Assembly: GCA_910589415.1 (NCBI GenBank)
Contig: OU342630.1
Location: 43,990,012-44,054,011 of the forward strand
Reading direction: 5' to 3'
Length of the DNA: 64,000 nt
Source of the DNA: Malachius bipustulatus
Taxonomy: Eukaryota > Arthropoda > Insecta > Coleoptera > Melyridae
Positions 33,090 through 46,667 of this stretch are shown here, in pieces; the stretch's first letter is position 1, and the number at the start of each line of letters is the position of its first letter. The notes under the pieces are model-generated. The model made no database searches. It was not told where the DNA came from and saw only the letters and a list, made by a program, of their open reading frames with translations. Both the position numbers and the translations under genes were made by a program.

Positions 33090-35600
33090 ATTTTCTTTCA
33101 GAGTCTAAATGATTATAAAATGGACAGCTTTTCTCAAATTTAACCGACACGTCACGTAGCTCATCTTTATACCGTTGCCAAGATCCTATATAATGGTGAG
33201 CATCGTATTGTTATAACCCCTATACATATACACATTTTATAAAATTTATCTAATGATAGGTACCTACAACTTGGATATCGATGATACTTTGTATAGAATC
33301 TGATCATAATTTATTCACAATCCTATTTTCAGTCATTACATTTTCAGCTTTCGATTTTTTCTGGCTAATTATGTATCTACCAACCTTTTCCGTTTCATTT
33401 TATATACGTTGTTAATATGGATATTTTTGCTTCTTCTGCTTATGGGTAAAGGATGAATATTAATTATTAGATACCCTCAATAGGTATGTATCTAATAATA
33501 ATTTATAATAATTTATAATCAAATAATTATATACTGATAGAAGAAAGAAAAAAATTAATAACTTGACCTAAATAATGACCTTTCTAATTTGATTTTGTTT
33601 GATGCTTTGCCTTATCAGAAAAATTCAGTATCAGCTTCCAGGTCAATATTTTTATAAATATATAATATAGTGTAAAGTTTAATTGATTTGAAATATATAA
33701 ATGTTTGTACTGGCCTCAATCGAGATCATTTTCGAATTTTATCGCCTTACATAGAATGGGTTACTTTATCGGTCCTGATTAGGTGTATTTTATTCTTGCA
33801 ATTTAAGTGTTAATTTAAGTTGTTGATAAGTTTTAATTGATATATGAAGTAGAAATCTTTCATAGTATAAAAGCAAATAAATGTGTCAGTTCATAAAAAA
33901 ATAAACAATTATTGATGTCTTATTTTATTACCACGCTTACCCAATATAGCAAAATATGCACTTTCAATAAATATTTTTGAAAATTATGAATTTTTTGGAC
34001 ATTGATCTCTTGTGATTTTCTTAGGAAAGCAACCACAGCAATACCTGCTTACATTATCAAATACATATTGCCAGGAGCATTTATTTTGACTAATCTAAAA
34101 TTTATCAATCTTGGCATGCATTTCATTAATTTTTACTGCTTGGCTAAAAATATGAGCATTTTGCTAATAAAATCGGTAAAAAGTGCGACAATAGTAGGAA
34201 AATTGGAAATGCAACTCCACAAAAAAAATTCGAACAGGCCAAGAATCGCAAACGATTTGTTACAGTTAGAATCGAAAAAGTTCTACGAAAGCTATCAGTT
34301 AATATTTCCTAAGTTAGGTGTGTCTACTTATTATACCTATAGTTAGTTGATTTATTAATAGTGGTTAATGTATCTATTATACGTATAGGCTAATTAAGTA
34401 ACTATAGTGGCGCCACCACGTAGGCAAGTTTGACAATTCGATGCGGCAAGTACCGCGTGCCCGCTATTAATTTTCATGTATTTCTTATTGCAACTTGAGG
34501 TCGTTCAGGGATAAAAAAAATCGGGAAGGGTTTGTTGTACACGAAGTACCTTATATGCTTGATCACATACGCATTTATTACTCCTGAATCTTTTTTTAGA
34601 TAGTAAATTAAAGTTAAAAAATTTAATTAATTTAAGACATTTAAGTACCTAATACTAATAAAACAATAACTACTGCCATATTCTTTTCGAGCTGTTATTT
34701 CAGGCGAAGGGTTCTAAATCATGGTCAATAAATCAGTTTCTGAGTAGCGGAATGTTTACAGTAACATTTTCCTGGTTTACAGCTGCAAAATATGTCCAAA
34801 ACTCTTCGACTTTATTTTTATTTTTTATTTCTACATAATATTATTTGTTTTCAATCGCAATTGTTAGGTATAAACCTAGGTATATTTTGGAGACAGAATT
34901 AGACTTTTATTTTACCGACCGTACCGTATTTTTCGAGCCCAGTTAATTGCGCAGTTATTTGAATCCTGGTTTCTACGTTGTATTTTGACCTAGCTCTGGA
35001 ACAGTCACTTAATTCGACCCCCGACTAGATTCACCCCTATAAACGTCTGATTCAGGCACTAGCACGTAGCACGTAGGTATTGTGAAATTTTTGCGTAATT
35101 ATATTAATGGGTTGAATTTGAAATGGGATTTTATTGTTACTGTATCTACTAGCGAAGATCGGATTTAAATTTTGAAAGTAATATCGAATTTAATAGCAGT
35201 GAATGGTGATTTGTGCTGGTTCCAATGTCAGAGACAGTAAAAAATGAGCAGATATCGATTAGAGCAAGGTTCAATGGAACAGGGGAGCAGGGGACGGGGA
35301 GGAGTAAGGTCACTCATCGCTATAACTTTTATTTTATTTTTTTTTACTGGATCCAGTCTATTTTTACGACTTTTGGATCTGTTTCAATTCGGGTAGCTGG
35401 TCTTTTTGATTTATTTCAAGAATTTTGATTAAAATTAACACGCAGAGTTTGAAATCTGATCTCGCTCATCATCATTAAATTGACAGTTTTTTTTATGCAT
35501 ACAGTTGTTGCCCTGCAAAAATTCCTTTATACATAGACATGTATATAGATCTCATTAAAATAGGTACAGTCAAATAGCGACCTCATTAAAATACTTTAGC
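33090..35600. other. No gene recognised
   Basis: AT-rich DNA. One open frame of 114 residues (34002-34346) contains ANDLLQLESKKFYESYQLIF near its end, which I cannot assign. It could be a repeat fragment or an unrecognised exon. No splice sites could be tied to it. Confidence 0.4.
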
Positions 35601-35604
35601 TGTA

Positions 35605-35883
35605 TATACAGGCTGTTTCTCCTTTATCATGCAGTGTCATTTTAGGAGGTGATATAGAAAATCGCAAAATACGTGGATTTTCTCACAAGATATTACCAGT
35701 AAACAATAGGAATCTATAGGTGTAACAAATATTAACAACATTTCTTCAACTTTGGAAGACTTCTAATCTAACTCAGTGTTATTATATCTTTCTGAAAAAT
35801 ATTTTCGGACGAAAGTCCACTTATTTTGCGATTCTTCATCACCTCTTAAAATGGCACTGGTAAAAAATGAAGCACTCTGTATA
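35605..35883. mobile_element. MITE-like element, 279 bp
   Basis: TATACAGGCTGTTTCTCC at the left and an inverted, diverged GAAGCACTCTGTATA at the right. Inner blocks CATTTTAGGAGGTGAT and ATCACCTCTTAAAATGGCAC pair over about 65 bp. Non-coding. Confidence 0.72.
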
Positions 35884-37610
35884 GACCCATTATTACACTA
35901 TAAAAGTGGTGTTTGTATAATTTATGTAAATAAGCACACATCTGAGCTCGTCATGCTCATTTGACGACAGCGATTCTACTTGAAGTGCGTCGCCAACACC
36001 AAGTACCTAATGAGTTTATCAGAAGCAGAGGAGCCTTTTTATGACGACCCATATGCAAGTAAGAAGTGACAATAGTGACATAATATCAGTTTACATCTCG
36101 TGGGAGGCGGTATACATTATGTAGTTTATGGTTTTAGCTTTTATATTTAACGCCGACATGTGGTCATGTGGTGGTCATCTTATCATCCCTGGCAGGCTAC
36201 AGGCCAGTCTGCACTGAGAAGTGAGATACTGAAGAAATATTCTTGTACTCACATATTATATTATTACTTACATATATCTGTAAATATCTAACAAATATCT
36301 TATGAGAATTAATGTAGGTGTAATAAGATCGTTAAAATATTCTTTTATGATTTCCTGTACCTAATATTTATTAGGTTATGTACCTAATTATACATTGTTC
36401 CTGGTCGTATACATATATGTAGTACCTATTATATTTTTTCTTGCAAGTTTTAAATAAATAAACCTCATATGGTAAATAAATCGGTGAAAATTTGAAATTG
36501 AAATTTATATGCCATCAATCTGAAATCTGCATAAACATAAATCTTGGATTATCAACTTTTTAATCTTTCTGAATTCCTGCATAATGACGACAGGCCTAAG
36601 CATGGGTTCACAACACGACCCTTTAATAGGTTTTGAGGTAATCTATTAATCCAGACAGATTAGTTAAAAACCTTGTTAAAAGTCACCGTCAAAGAGATAG
36701 CGCATCTCCCCTAATGGTTGGCATATGTCTCTCCCATATTAGGTATCAATCGAACCGTAAAAAGCAGGATCGTGTAAATTCCTTGGAGGTCTGGAGCTGA
36801 AGAACCACAGACCTGTTCCAAGTGGAGTTCGCCATAAACCGCGTTCAAGCCCGCGTTGAAGGCTATAAATAAATGATGTATAGGTATAGCAATTTTCTGG
36901 ATTCTTTAAAAATTGTGAAGAGTTCTGAAAGTCATAATTTTTTTTTTATAATTTATTGATTTTTATTTCATTAGAAAAAATTAATAAATACATAAAGAGT
37001 TCTTCTTTTTTTTTGACCCTCTGTGAATTACTGTGCTCAAGAGAAACTCCCATTCACTTGCGTTTATTTACGTCTTATAAGTAAAGGATAAGAAAAATAT
37101 TTGTTAATACGGCCTGTGTAATTTTTTATGTTGTTTTATTTATTTTTTCTAACTATTTCACATCGCACTAAAATAAAATATTATTCTTCTCATGTGATTT
37201 TTACGGTCACATCCGCTTCATATGTGCAAATATAACTTCTAAGAAAAGACTTACGAAAGCCGCTCTATTAAGAATGTTTATTCAGATTTAGAATATGAAG
37301 TGCAACTTCCTTTGCTTTAGTTTACACCGTGCTTTAGATCTTTAGATCCCTCCATCTCTAAGCGAAAAGTTTTTTCTTATCTAGATCTAGAGTCCCAAAT
37401 AGTTACTAAAGAAAAGTTTGAAAATAGTAAGGTCAGTCTATTCTCCGGTGCTGTGAAATTTACGAATAAATCCTATAAATAGATTTCGTTTTGTTTCAGA
37501 GTACCTAATCACTGTTAATAAAAATATGTTAACATTGCATCGAATTTTTAAATTTACAATGCTGGGACATCGTCACTTATTATACACTTTGAAGAAATGT
37601 CTGGAAACGG
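35884..37610. other. No gene recognised
   Basis: AT-rich, with TACCTA words and poly(A/T) runs. Nothing resembling a gene or paired repeat was identified. Confidence 0.4.
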
Positions 37611-37618
37611 AAACGTCC

Positions 37619-37990
37619 AATTTTGCTGTCAAACGGGTGGTCAGAAATATACAAAACTTGGTATCAGCTGTTTTAGGATAATGAAGATTTCAGGTTTGAT
37701 ATGTGCAATGTTGCCAGATTTACCGGTTTTCTGGTATTAATAGTTATATTGTGGTGTTTTAAATGTGACACCATATACATTTGGTTAATTACATTTCATA
37801 TGAGTTAACTCGTATTGGAAGGTAGATTCCAATAATGAAAAAATGTACATATTAAAAACCACAGTGACTATTAGGTAATATAAAAATTTGGCAACAAAAC
37901 ACCATATCAAACCTAAAATCTTCATTATACTAAAGCAGATGATGCAGAGGTTTGTATATTTCTGACTATCCGTTTGACAGAAAAATTCGG
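37619..37990. mobile_element. Short palindromic element around 37.8 kb
   Basis: Left blocks CTGTCAAACGGGTGGTCAGA, TAATGAAGATTTCAGGTTTG and CAATGTTGCCA recur inverted at the right as TGACTATCCGTTTGACAG, CAAACCTAAAATCTTCATTA and TTGGCAACAAAACACC. No coding frame. Confidence 0.72.
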
Positions 37991-38159
37991 CATTTCATGT
38001 GTTTTATTCCATGTTATTGTTTTTACAGGTAGCATGGCTAATAGTACAGTGACAAACAGTGTAGATAATAGAGCCTAAGCTCCTCCCACTCGTCATATTT
38101 CATATTAAATTATGACAAATTAAATTGTAGCTTATATTTTACTTGACTTATTCTAGAAA

Positions 38160-38265
38160 CCGCATATTGGCCAACATGCAAGACGGCGGCTGTGTAATCA
38201 AAAAGTGCACACTACTGTCCCCACTATATGTATAAATATAGTCACTGAAGCTAATAGGGGGAATT
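38160..38265 (-). repeat. Dispersed repeat partner of 13330-13525
   Basis: ATTGGCCAACATGCAAGACG and AATCAAAAAGTGCACACTAC match 13440-13520 in inverted order. It is preceded by unremarkable AT-rich DNA. Confidence 0.5.
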
Positions 38266-38394
38266 TAGAAATGTCAATGGACTCTCCATAACAACTGCTC
38301 AGTAAATTACGTCATGATTGATATGCGGCCCTGATCGAGAGCCTCGCAGTTCATTCTAGAACCTACTGATACCTAATAGCTGTCGTCTCATATG

Positions 38395-38640
38395 CCATGA
38401 TATTTTTTTTAAGGAGAAAACATTGATCTTAACTATGTAGATAAGACAAAGTCGCTCCACTTCAGTAATTTTAGACTTCGAGAACTAGCTCATTCTACCC
38501 AACACAAGTTTTCTATATTAATAGTTTCATAGACGAACACAAACATCCATGGCGAGACTGGGATTCGAATCCAGTGGGTGGCAGTCTGAACGGCTTAGTA
38601 GTCTGCCCGCCGAGCTACCGCCCGCTCCTACCATGAGAAT
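38395..38640 (-). mobile_element. tRNA-derived SINE, copy 2
   Basis: On the minus strand the head reads GGAGCGGGCGGTAGCTCGGC with an A-box-like TAGCTCGGCGGGC, followed by a B box, GGATTCGAATCCC (about 38562-38574). The tail GGAGCGACTTTGTC ... TACATAGTTAAGA matches the copy at 2.7-2.9 kb. It is followed by AT-rich DNA. The head resembles a tRNA in box spacing; the parent tRNA was not identified. Confidence 0.75.
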
Positions 38641-40750
38641 TGACTCAACAGCTGTTGCACATTTCGGAAATACAGAATATTCCATATGACGAAATTCTCG
38701 ATTCCAATAGGCCAGATCCACGCGCACAAAAAAGAACAATGTTCATAACCTCAGTTTACAAAATAATGTAAACAAATCCATTTAATTCTTATCTCATAGC
38801 AATATCTTTAGCCCATCTTCTCAAGCTATTCAGCTAGCCGTTAAAACCATTAAACATAATATTTTGGTGGAGCGGAAAGTATGTATGATAAATGCTCTTC
38901 TATGTATTGAATAATAATACTAATTGTATAAATAAATATTTTACATTCAATAAAAAAATAAGTAAATAAATAATTTAATAAATAAAAATGTAACCGCGCC
39001 TTGTTCAACAACAACTGCCTCCGCGGTATAACTCGCTCCCTATCTGCTCATGTTCACCATATTATCTGGCTCAACTTCAGGATTTCATATAAACAGCTCT
39101 AGAAAGTTCATTTTTGAAACGCGACTACCTATTATGTTACACGGAATAAAATTTTCGCAAAATTTCATTTTATCAATGGTAACAAAAAAACTGAAATCGA
39201 TATCGTGAAAAAGATTTGAAGGTTTTCAAAGTCGAAACTTAGCAGATATTGTGTAATTAATCCTCGAATTAATCGGACAAAAACACAGAATATTTTGAAA
39301 ACTGATGAACAATTTTTTTGCATTTTAAATATTGTATGTTACTACGTTAACTAATCATAACTATAAAGTAAAAACAAAACTAGAGTCCTCAATTTTGACC
39401 GGTGACGGAGAAAAAAATTATTTGACAACATTTTTACTCGTGAAAAAGCTCGCCCCAAGGATCCCAAAGATGGTACAGGTTTAATACCTTTCTACTCCGA
39501 AACATTTTTTGTGCATATTTTAAGCCTATTTACTTCACTATTAAGGTATTTTAACAAATTAATTAAGTTTCCATATATTACCCCTCTCATGTTGAGTTCT
39601 ACTGAACTGATTGATCCCAAGCTATACCTCTACCAACTGTCATGAGCTTTCAACCAATCAGATATTCGTAAATATAATCAGAACCAGAGGAATTACAATA
39701 TCTACCTGGGAATGCTAGTATTAGTTTTCTTAATTATTTTTGTTTTATTCACCTATGCATTTGAACTAAATTTTGTGAAGTAAATTTTATATTTAATAAA
39801 ACACTCGTTAAAATTCAAAATGTAAGTCTACGGAGTTAGGTACATTTATATAGCTGATGAATACGGGCCTCAAAAGGTTCAAACAAAATTCAAAGCAGCA
39901 TTTTAAATTACCTACTTTATTTCAGAAATAAGAAGGTGCATAGTTTGACAAAATAGTCTTGAAAGAAATCTCGTCTTAGAATGGTTATAATGAATTAATG
40001 ATATGCTTTACATTATGTAAACTAGCGGAAAACTAACTTTAAATCTTGCCCTAAAATCTAGACATATTTCTATTTGCATACACCCGGAAGTAAGTTACAT
40101 ATTCTACATTGTCTACATAGAGGAAGTATAATAATGCGTTCTTATGATTCCTGAAACGACAACGTTTCTTATCTAAAGCTCTCGAGCTTGTTAACTTACA
40201 AGAGAAATGTGGTCTCTTTTCGTCTGAAATTCAGCACGCTTGTATAAACGTACTCCGACTTGTGTAATAATAATAATAATAACATTTATTAATCCTTTCA
40301 GACACACAAGTGTATAGCATATTACACCGAAACAGTCAAACGGTATCAAATATCAGCAAATTTTACAAAATAGTAAAATCGCAAAAATAAACTTAACAGC
40401 AAAATAAAAACACACCAGACCTGCGGAGTCTTGGTTAGAACATTTAAAAATTATAATGTGAAAGAAACTCATGCAGACTATAAAAACACTTCTTTAGTGA
40501 TTATTGTTTACCCTAAAACATGTGTTTAAATGGCGAGTTTTTAAATTTTCAACTAATGTAGATGAGTATTATAAATAATTATCAATTTTCTTATTGTCTG
40601 TGTGATTCCTTTTATTTTAAACTGAGTTTGTGTGAAGTAAAATTTACATGGTTTTTTTAAATACCATCTTGTCGATAAAATAGATTAATTTTATATCGGA
40701 TTTGCTTACCCCTTAGACAGGGACTGCGTCACCATATACATATTTAGATT
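38641..40750. other. No gene recognised; one ATA-repeat tail
   Basis: AT-rich DNA. Near 40267-40290, TAATAATAATAATAACATTT looks like the 3' tail of a minus-strand retroelement (AAATGTTATTATTATTATTA). Sequence up to about 40440 could be its 3' untranslated region, but no coding part was found. Confidence 0.4.
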
Positions 40751-40753
40751 ATG

Positions 40754-41599
40754 TATACAGTGTGTGTCACAGGCATGGTACACCCCCTTTTTTTTCTTTA
40801 TTTTTGGAGATAATTTTTTGAAATTTGGTACGTCGCATATTCTCGATAGAGCGCACTTTTTAGCAGAAAATTGATTTTTTTCCCACATCCGGTTTTTCCG
40901 GAAATGTTATCAACTTTTTATTTTTGAATAGGACACCCTATATATTATCATATTTTTGGATTCTATACATTTGTACGAATCCAACAATAAGTACCATTTT
41001 AAATGTCAAATTTGTTTTTATTTAATTTTTTATTTCTCAATTATAGTGTGCCATGACTTCAGTTGTGTTCGTCACAGATGCCAAATGGGTACACCAAAAT
41101 GTCCCTTGTTAAGAGTACTAGTAGATGGTACCTCGGTACCAATATGGTACCATTTGAAAAAAATGAATCCAGCTCAAAAAATCATTCCGGTGCGCATAAT
41201 TTATCTATAAATCACTTAATTTAGCACTTTGAACAAAAATTCGATTTTTCCAGCATTAGGATGATCCAATTGGAGTGAAACGAAAAATAGTCATGGCACA
41301 CTATAATTGAGAAATAAAAAATTAAATAAAAACAAATTTGACATTTAAAATAGTACTTATGTGGTATTGTTGGATTCGTATAAATGTATAGAATTAAAAA
41401 ATATAATAATATATAGGGTGTCCCATTTAAAAATAAAAAGTTGGTAACAGTTCCGGAAAAACCGGATGTGGGAAAAAATTCAATTTTCTGCTAAAAAGTG
41501 CGCTCTATCGAGAATATGCGACGTACCAAATTTCAAAAAATTATCTCCAAAAATAAAGAAAAAAAAGGGGGTGTACCATGCCTGTGACACACACTGTAT
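40754..41599. mobile_element. Palindromic element, ~310-bp arms
   Basis: TATACAGTGTGTGTCACAGG at the left and CCTGTGACACACACTGTAT at the right. The arms continue inward through GTACACCCCC, CGATAGAGCGCACTTTTTAG, ACATCCGGTTTTTCCGGAA and AATTATAGTGTGCCATGAC. The loop is about 230 bp. The twin short frames at 40706-40888 and 41466-41669 are mirror copies of the arms and not genes. Confidence 0.88.
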
Positions 41600-41679
41600 G
41601 TACGTGGAGTTTGTACTTAACTCCTATGAGGTCGTTCATTGCATTGATCAGAAACAGAAACGGGGATAGCGACATCCCT

Positions 41680-43470
41680 GTTGAAGACGACTTATATCTT
41701 TTTTATTTTATTGTAGATAAATTTATTCAGCAAAAAATAATAAAATAAACAGTAAGGAAAAATCGTGCAACACAAGGCAATACACTTATACAGGTGCCCG
41801 TTTTTAGAGAAAATGTATGGGGATTTCAGTATAAGAGATACGAAAGTAAGAGATATGCATTAGTAAGAGAGGGATTGCAAAATAATTTTTGGATTCCTTG
41901 TTGAAGAGTGTCCTAACAATCTTTCGGTTAAAAACGGCTATATAGCTAGATTGTTCATTAAATAAATAAAAAATACAGCATTGGTAAATACAATCATTGG
42001 TACAAAGCACAAGGCATGCACATGATCAGAAATATTTTAATTTACACTTTTACAGATTCACTCTCAGACAAGAAATATTTTCTAAGCTTGCCAAAATTAC
42101 TTTTTCATTAATCTGTTTTCACACATAAAGGTATACCATATTACACATTCTAACCTTTCATTTTCATTGGAAATTTGTGAGATAGTGAGATAGTGAGCTG
42201 GAATAACATAATTTTTTAACGTTTTTTGGTTATCTATAATCACAAATAGTATTATCTGATACCTACATGTTGCAATAAAAAAATCATTGTTGCACAATAA
42301 AATAAGCATAAAAATTTTAACATTTTTTGATGGCATAGGTATTATGGTATAACGAAAATGTTGACGTTGTATTCAAGGATATGTTAGAGATATAAAAAAA
42401 GCTATTTACAACAATATTTTAAAATAGGCGTAGGTCATATAGCAACCAACCTGGCAAAAAAGTTAAAGAGTGAGAAGTCATAAATGAATTACCAGAATTA
42501 CCCAAAGTAACAAAGTTTCAGAAGCGTGCATGCCTTTTTTCCGCAGGGAGGTATTATTAGAAAGACATTTCTTTTTGTATTTAACAAAAAACGACAATCG
42601 GTACAATTCTTGTAACTTTAATCAACATAAAATTAAAATTATGGCCACAATATTTTTGTACTAAGTGATTCAAAAAAAGCTAAGTGAGACCAAAACGACA
42701 GAAAGATATCTCGTTCATACTCAAACTATATGAATAGGTTCTGGTGTTTAACTATTAACACTTCCTCACATGGCCATGGAAATTGTGCGGGATGTCGGAA
42801 CTTAATTTTGATACCTCAAACACAGCCTCAAATATAGGAGATATTGAGATATTCCACTCTCTTGAATAGTGATCCGAAGTCACGGTTACTAACTGTAACT
42901 GTTATTTGTTTTGAATTATTTGAAAAAACTCGTATCTAATTATAATTTTACTGCCAGTTGTTAGTCTCAAATCATCGGTATTTCATCCGTAATTCTAAAT
43001 CCTTCAGGAGATACGCGACAAATGGTCCTAAACAGTGTTTCTCGCACATGGTTATATCAAGTTACGAGTATTTTAATAAATCTGTCGCTGCTCCCTAATT
43101 CGGTTCTCCCATCTCTAGTCCTATCTCAATGAACTTGATGTAATGTAAACAATATGGCGTTAGTGATGTTAGGCAGTATTAATTTTCTCAAGGTCGTTCA
43201 ATTGCTTTTTTTTTCAAAGGTAGGGATATAAAGATAATAATCAATATTAATTTTTATTAGACAAAGTAAAGTAAATAATTCCTGAAGTTTGGTTATTTAT
43301 ATACAGGTTGAGGTGCGAGAACCTTAGAGTATTATATGGAGAAGTGTTGGGAGTAGAAGTCTAAAGATTTTTACATTATATGACTTCAATTTTGACGAGC
43401 TGAACTAAAATATTTACAACCCACACCACTTTCGCTATATCGGAAGCTACCATCAACTTTCCTATTTTCA
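41680..43470. other. No gene recognised
   Basis: AT-rich DNA. Part of 41690-41800 (AATAAATTTATTCAGC and nearby) resembles retroelement 3' untranslated sequence, without proof. Short frames do not resemble known proteins. Confidence 0.35.
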
Positions 43471-43479
43471 ATGGTACAC

Positions 43480-43850
43480 CCTGTAAATTATTACATTTTC
43501 AGATTGTCTGAGAAAACTTAATAAAAATAATGTTTATAGTCCAAGTTTGTAACGAGTAATTTCTGAGTTATAAGTAAATGAAAATCGCAATTTTCTATTT
43601 TCAAAGCAGCTTAGATTGAAATTGGGTCAAGATATCGGAAAACGATATCTAACGATACATGTCATTATCTTAACAGTTCATATACTCTTCTGTGGTACAA
43701 AGATATTTTAAAAATTTTTCTGTAAAAATTTCATACACACAATTACAATACTACCTACGTGAAAAGTTAAGATAGGGACATGTAGCCGTTTTCATTGGTT
43801 TTTTTATCACGTTTTTTTTATTGGTTTACATATCACGTCCGCGTGCAGGC
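43480..43850 (+). repeat. Diverged copy of the 21.8-kb palindromic family
   Basis: ACACCCTGTAAATTATTACA, AGATTGTCTGAGAAAA, GAGTTATAAGTAAATGAAAA and the inverted block GTTAAGATAGGGACATGTAG follow the order seen at 21.9-25.8 kb. Confidence 0.6.
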
Positions 43851-44867
43851 CCTAATTAAGATAGCGACATGGGGTAAAAAAATCTGGAAAGGGGACACTT
43901 AGCCCTAAAAAATGCCGGGTAGCGGAACCCGCTAACCCTAATCCTTGCCATTCTACAGGACCAAACGCGTTTGGTGACCCTGTGACCTTAATAATGGTCC
44001 GATCGAGGTCTACTGGAGCTCAAATCAAAGATAAAAAAAATTCCCGTCTGATGACGAAAAAATTTTTACCCACACCCCCTTCTTTCATGGCGAAAAACAG
44101 TTTTAAGAAAAAAAGGGGGGGAGGGAAATCGGTTTTTCTGCGGGCATCTTGCCAATATTGGCGGAATCGAAAAAAAAAATACCATTTTAAAGTAGGCATT
44201 CCAAAGTGTCATCTCCCATTGGTTGGGCCCGACGCCCCAATATTAGCGAAAGTTATAGCAATTTGAATTTTAATTATGATTTCCCATCCCCCTCCCCCTC
44301 TAATCGAGATAGCGACTTCAAAATTTCAGGCATCATTGAGGACACTGCTGTCTGTCGATGAAAAAAAACATTAAGTCCCTAAGTCGATTTTTTCCATGCA
44401 AAACACGCGAACACGGACGGCGGTGTATTCGCACCGCGGCGGAACCCTGAAGATAGAGCCTTGAAATTGAAAATGCGATATCTCGAGAACCGTTTGACCG
44501 ATTTGGACCAGTCAAAGTTCAAATTACGCGTCTTCGAGAGCTCTTCATTTTTCGACAGGATATTTACTATGCTCAGAGTTGAATTAAGCGAGTTATGTTC
44601 AAAAAACCCATTGCCGATGTCTTCGCATGCACATTTCTCCGCCAGGGCGTCGATTAAATTTTTGAAAATGCCACCAAAATGAAGAGGGGGTCCAACTTTA
44701 TGAAAAAAAAAATCAAAAAAAATTCTCGAGTCCAAGGCGGTTTGAAAGTTAGACCCTCTCTACTAAAAGTTGCTCACGACAATGGGGGTCATCTGACTGT
44801 ACTAATGAGTTTGACCTCGGTGTCAAATTCCAAGGCAATTCGAAAGTTAAGGCTATTTTTTAAATAG
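43851..44867. other. Compositionally distinct segment of unknown origin
   Basis: GC and CpG content are higher than in the flanks. It contains the perfect 16-bp palindrome ACCAAACGCGTTTGGT (43960-43975) and blocks such as CGATATCTCGAGAACCGTTT. Frames on both strands are short and unrecognised. It lies between two copies of the palindromic repeat family and may be an insertion or a capture by it. Confidence 0.4.
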
Positions 44868-44995
44868 GACACCCTGTATTGCTTTTTCATATTTTCTGAG
44901 AAAATTCAGTAAGAATGGTTTTTACAGTCGCAGCTTAAATTGAGTAGGTTATGAGTTATAAACGAGTGAAAATCGCAATTTTTAATTTTGAAAGC
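44868..44995 (+). repeat. Partial copy of the 21.8-kb palindromic family
   Basis: GGACACCCTGTATTGC, then TTTTCTGAGAAAATTCAGTA and GAGTTATAAACGAGTGAAAA, in the same orientation as 43480-43850. Confidence 0.6.
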
Positions 44996-44999
44996 AATT

Positions 45000-46660
45000 G
45001 AAACATGCATACAACAAGTTCCAATTTTTTGCCTTTAAAATTAAACCCAACTAAAACTAGGGCCATTAAACATAATAATGTCATAGATTGTTTTAGTTTG
45101 CCTATGTTAAGCTTTAAGTTAACGTTTTATAACTTTTATATTTCTTGGAAATAGAAACGACACCTATCATAGAATCGATGGATATTTACTTTTACCTTTA
45201 CTTATCTCTGTTTGCGTGTTTGCCTGTTTCTATGAATGTATCATAAAAGTAAGTATACTGATAATTTGTACTTATAGTGTATAGATAAAACTTTTTATGA
45301 TAAAATGGGAACAATATGAGCAAGTCTTAAGAAATCATAATACGTTTCTGTTATTTAGATTAATTTAAGTAGCAATACAGCTACTTCTATTGAGAGTGCA
45401 TATATTTATTTCATGCAATAATAATTATTACCATAACAATACATAATATCCTTACATTAAAGGAAATGACCTAGTAAAATGAATTAAGCAAAATGTGTCG
45501 TATAACCCAATTAAAATTCGCAATTAGGATAAATATTATTATAAACAATCCGGCCAGTGAGTACGTTAATTTTTAGTTGAAAAATACACCTGAAAAATTG
45601 CAGTTTTTTTTGTTATTATTGAATTTTGAAAAGTTCCAACCATAGACTTTTTGCGTAACCATAGGCGAAGTGGCTGATATGAAAATCTATAGGTTGCCAA
45701 ACCTCACCTCGTGGCAACCGTCAAGAGCAACCCGTTACCCTTGACGACTGTCGCGAGAGAATTGCATGTATTTATATTTTACCTAATTAGTTGAAATTAT
45801 TTTGCGAGAAAAAAATGTGACAAGTTTTTAAAACAGGTATAGTATAATATTAATACTATATCGTCTCACTTTTGAACATGGCCACTATACCATTCAACAA
45901 GTTTGTTGTGTCTTTTGCTACTTTTCTCGGTCCTTTTTGCTATTTCCATTTTTTACTGATGCTGTCGAAGAGTGGTAAAAACTTGATAATAATTATAATT
46001 TAAATCTCATATAAAATATGAGCGAGATAAATACAACGAACATGTCTTAATCCAAAGGGTTTTTGGGAATGATTTCTTGTCATTCTTATTATTAGTGTTC
46101 GAACTAAACTATTGTTTCAAGGTAGAAAACTTAATACTTATAATAAAATTAAACCTTTCGAACGAATATAAATAAATCAGCATTAAATGTTATGTAATAC
46201 CCAGTAACGGTAAGGTTTTTATGTCGTTTGCTGTAAAAATGTGTATGTATTTATTTGACCATGAATATGATGGTAATACCAGATTAAACAAAACTTCTAA
46301 AAATGTCTATACGGAGGTTTCGTTTATAATAAAACTTGTTTTGTCCTAATTTATTTTTATTACAAAAACATAGAAAAAACATAGTATAACACTTGCTTAA
46401 TTTGTGTTTCGTTGTTTAAAATCTCTAATGATGATTTCTTGCAGTGTATGTTTTATACGTTTAGCACTGATGGTGTTAATAAGAAACTTATATTTCTCAC
46501 CTGGATAAAAAAAATTAATAAAAACTCCGATAAATTTAATATCGAAAAATGTTACCTTGATTTCAAAATAGAAAAAATCCATTGCAAAATTTCGAAGAAC
46601 TTGGAATTAAACGGAAAATGTTTTTGTACATTTAAACCCATTTTTCTTTTATACACATTT
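45000..46660. other. No gene recognised
   Basis: AT-rich DNA with a short tandem of AATAAT words. The frame at 46412-46669 (85 residues) is lysine- and phenylalanine-rich, as expected by chance in AT-rich DNA. Confidence 0.4.
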
Positions 46661-46667
46661 TTTATTT

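Noticed and set aside
34002..34346. 114-residue host gene
   Set aside because: Unassignable protein in AT-rich DNA with no clear splice context; kept only as a note in the gap description.
38560..38640. True tRNA gene
   Set aside because: A and B boxes are present, but the arms do not fold into a full cloverleaf that I could verify, and the sequence continues into a tail shared with 2.8 kb, so it is a SINE.
40706..41669. Near-identical 60-67-residue frames
   Set aside because: Produced by the inverted arms of the palindromic element at 40754-41599.
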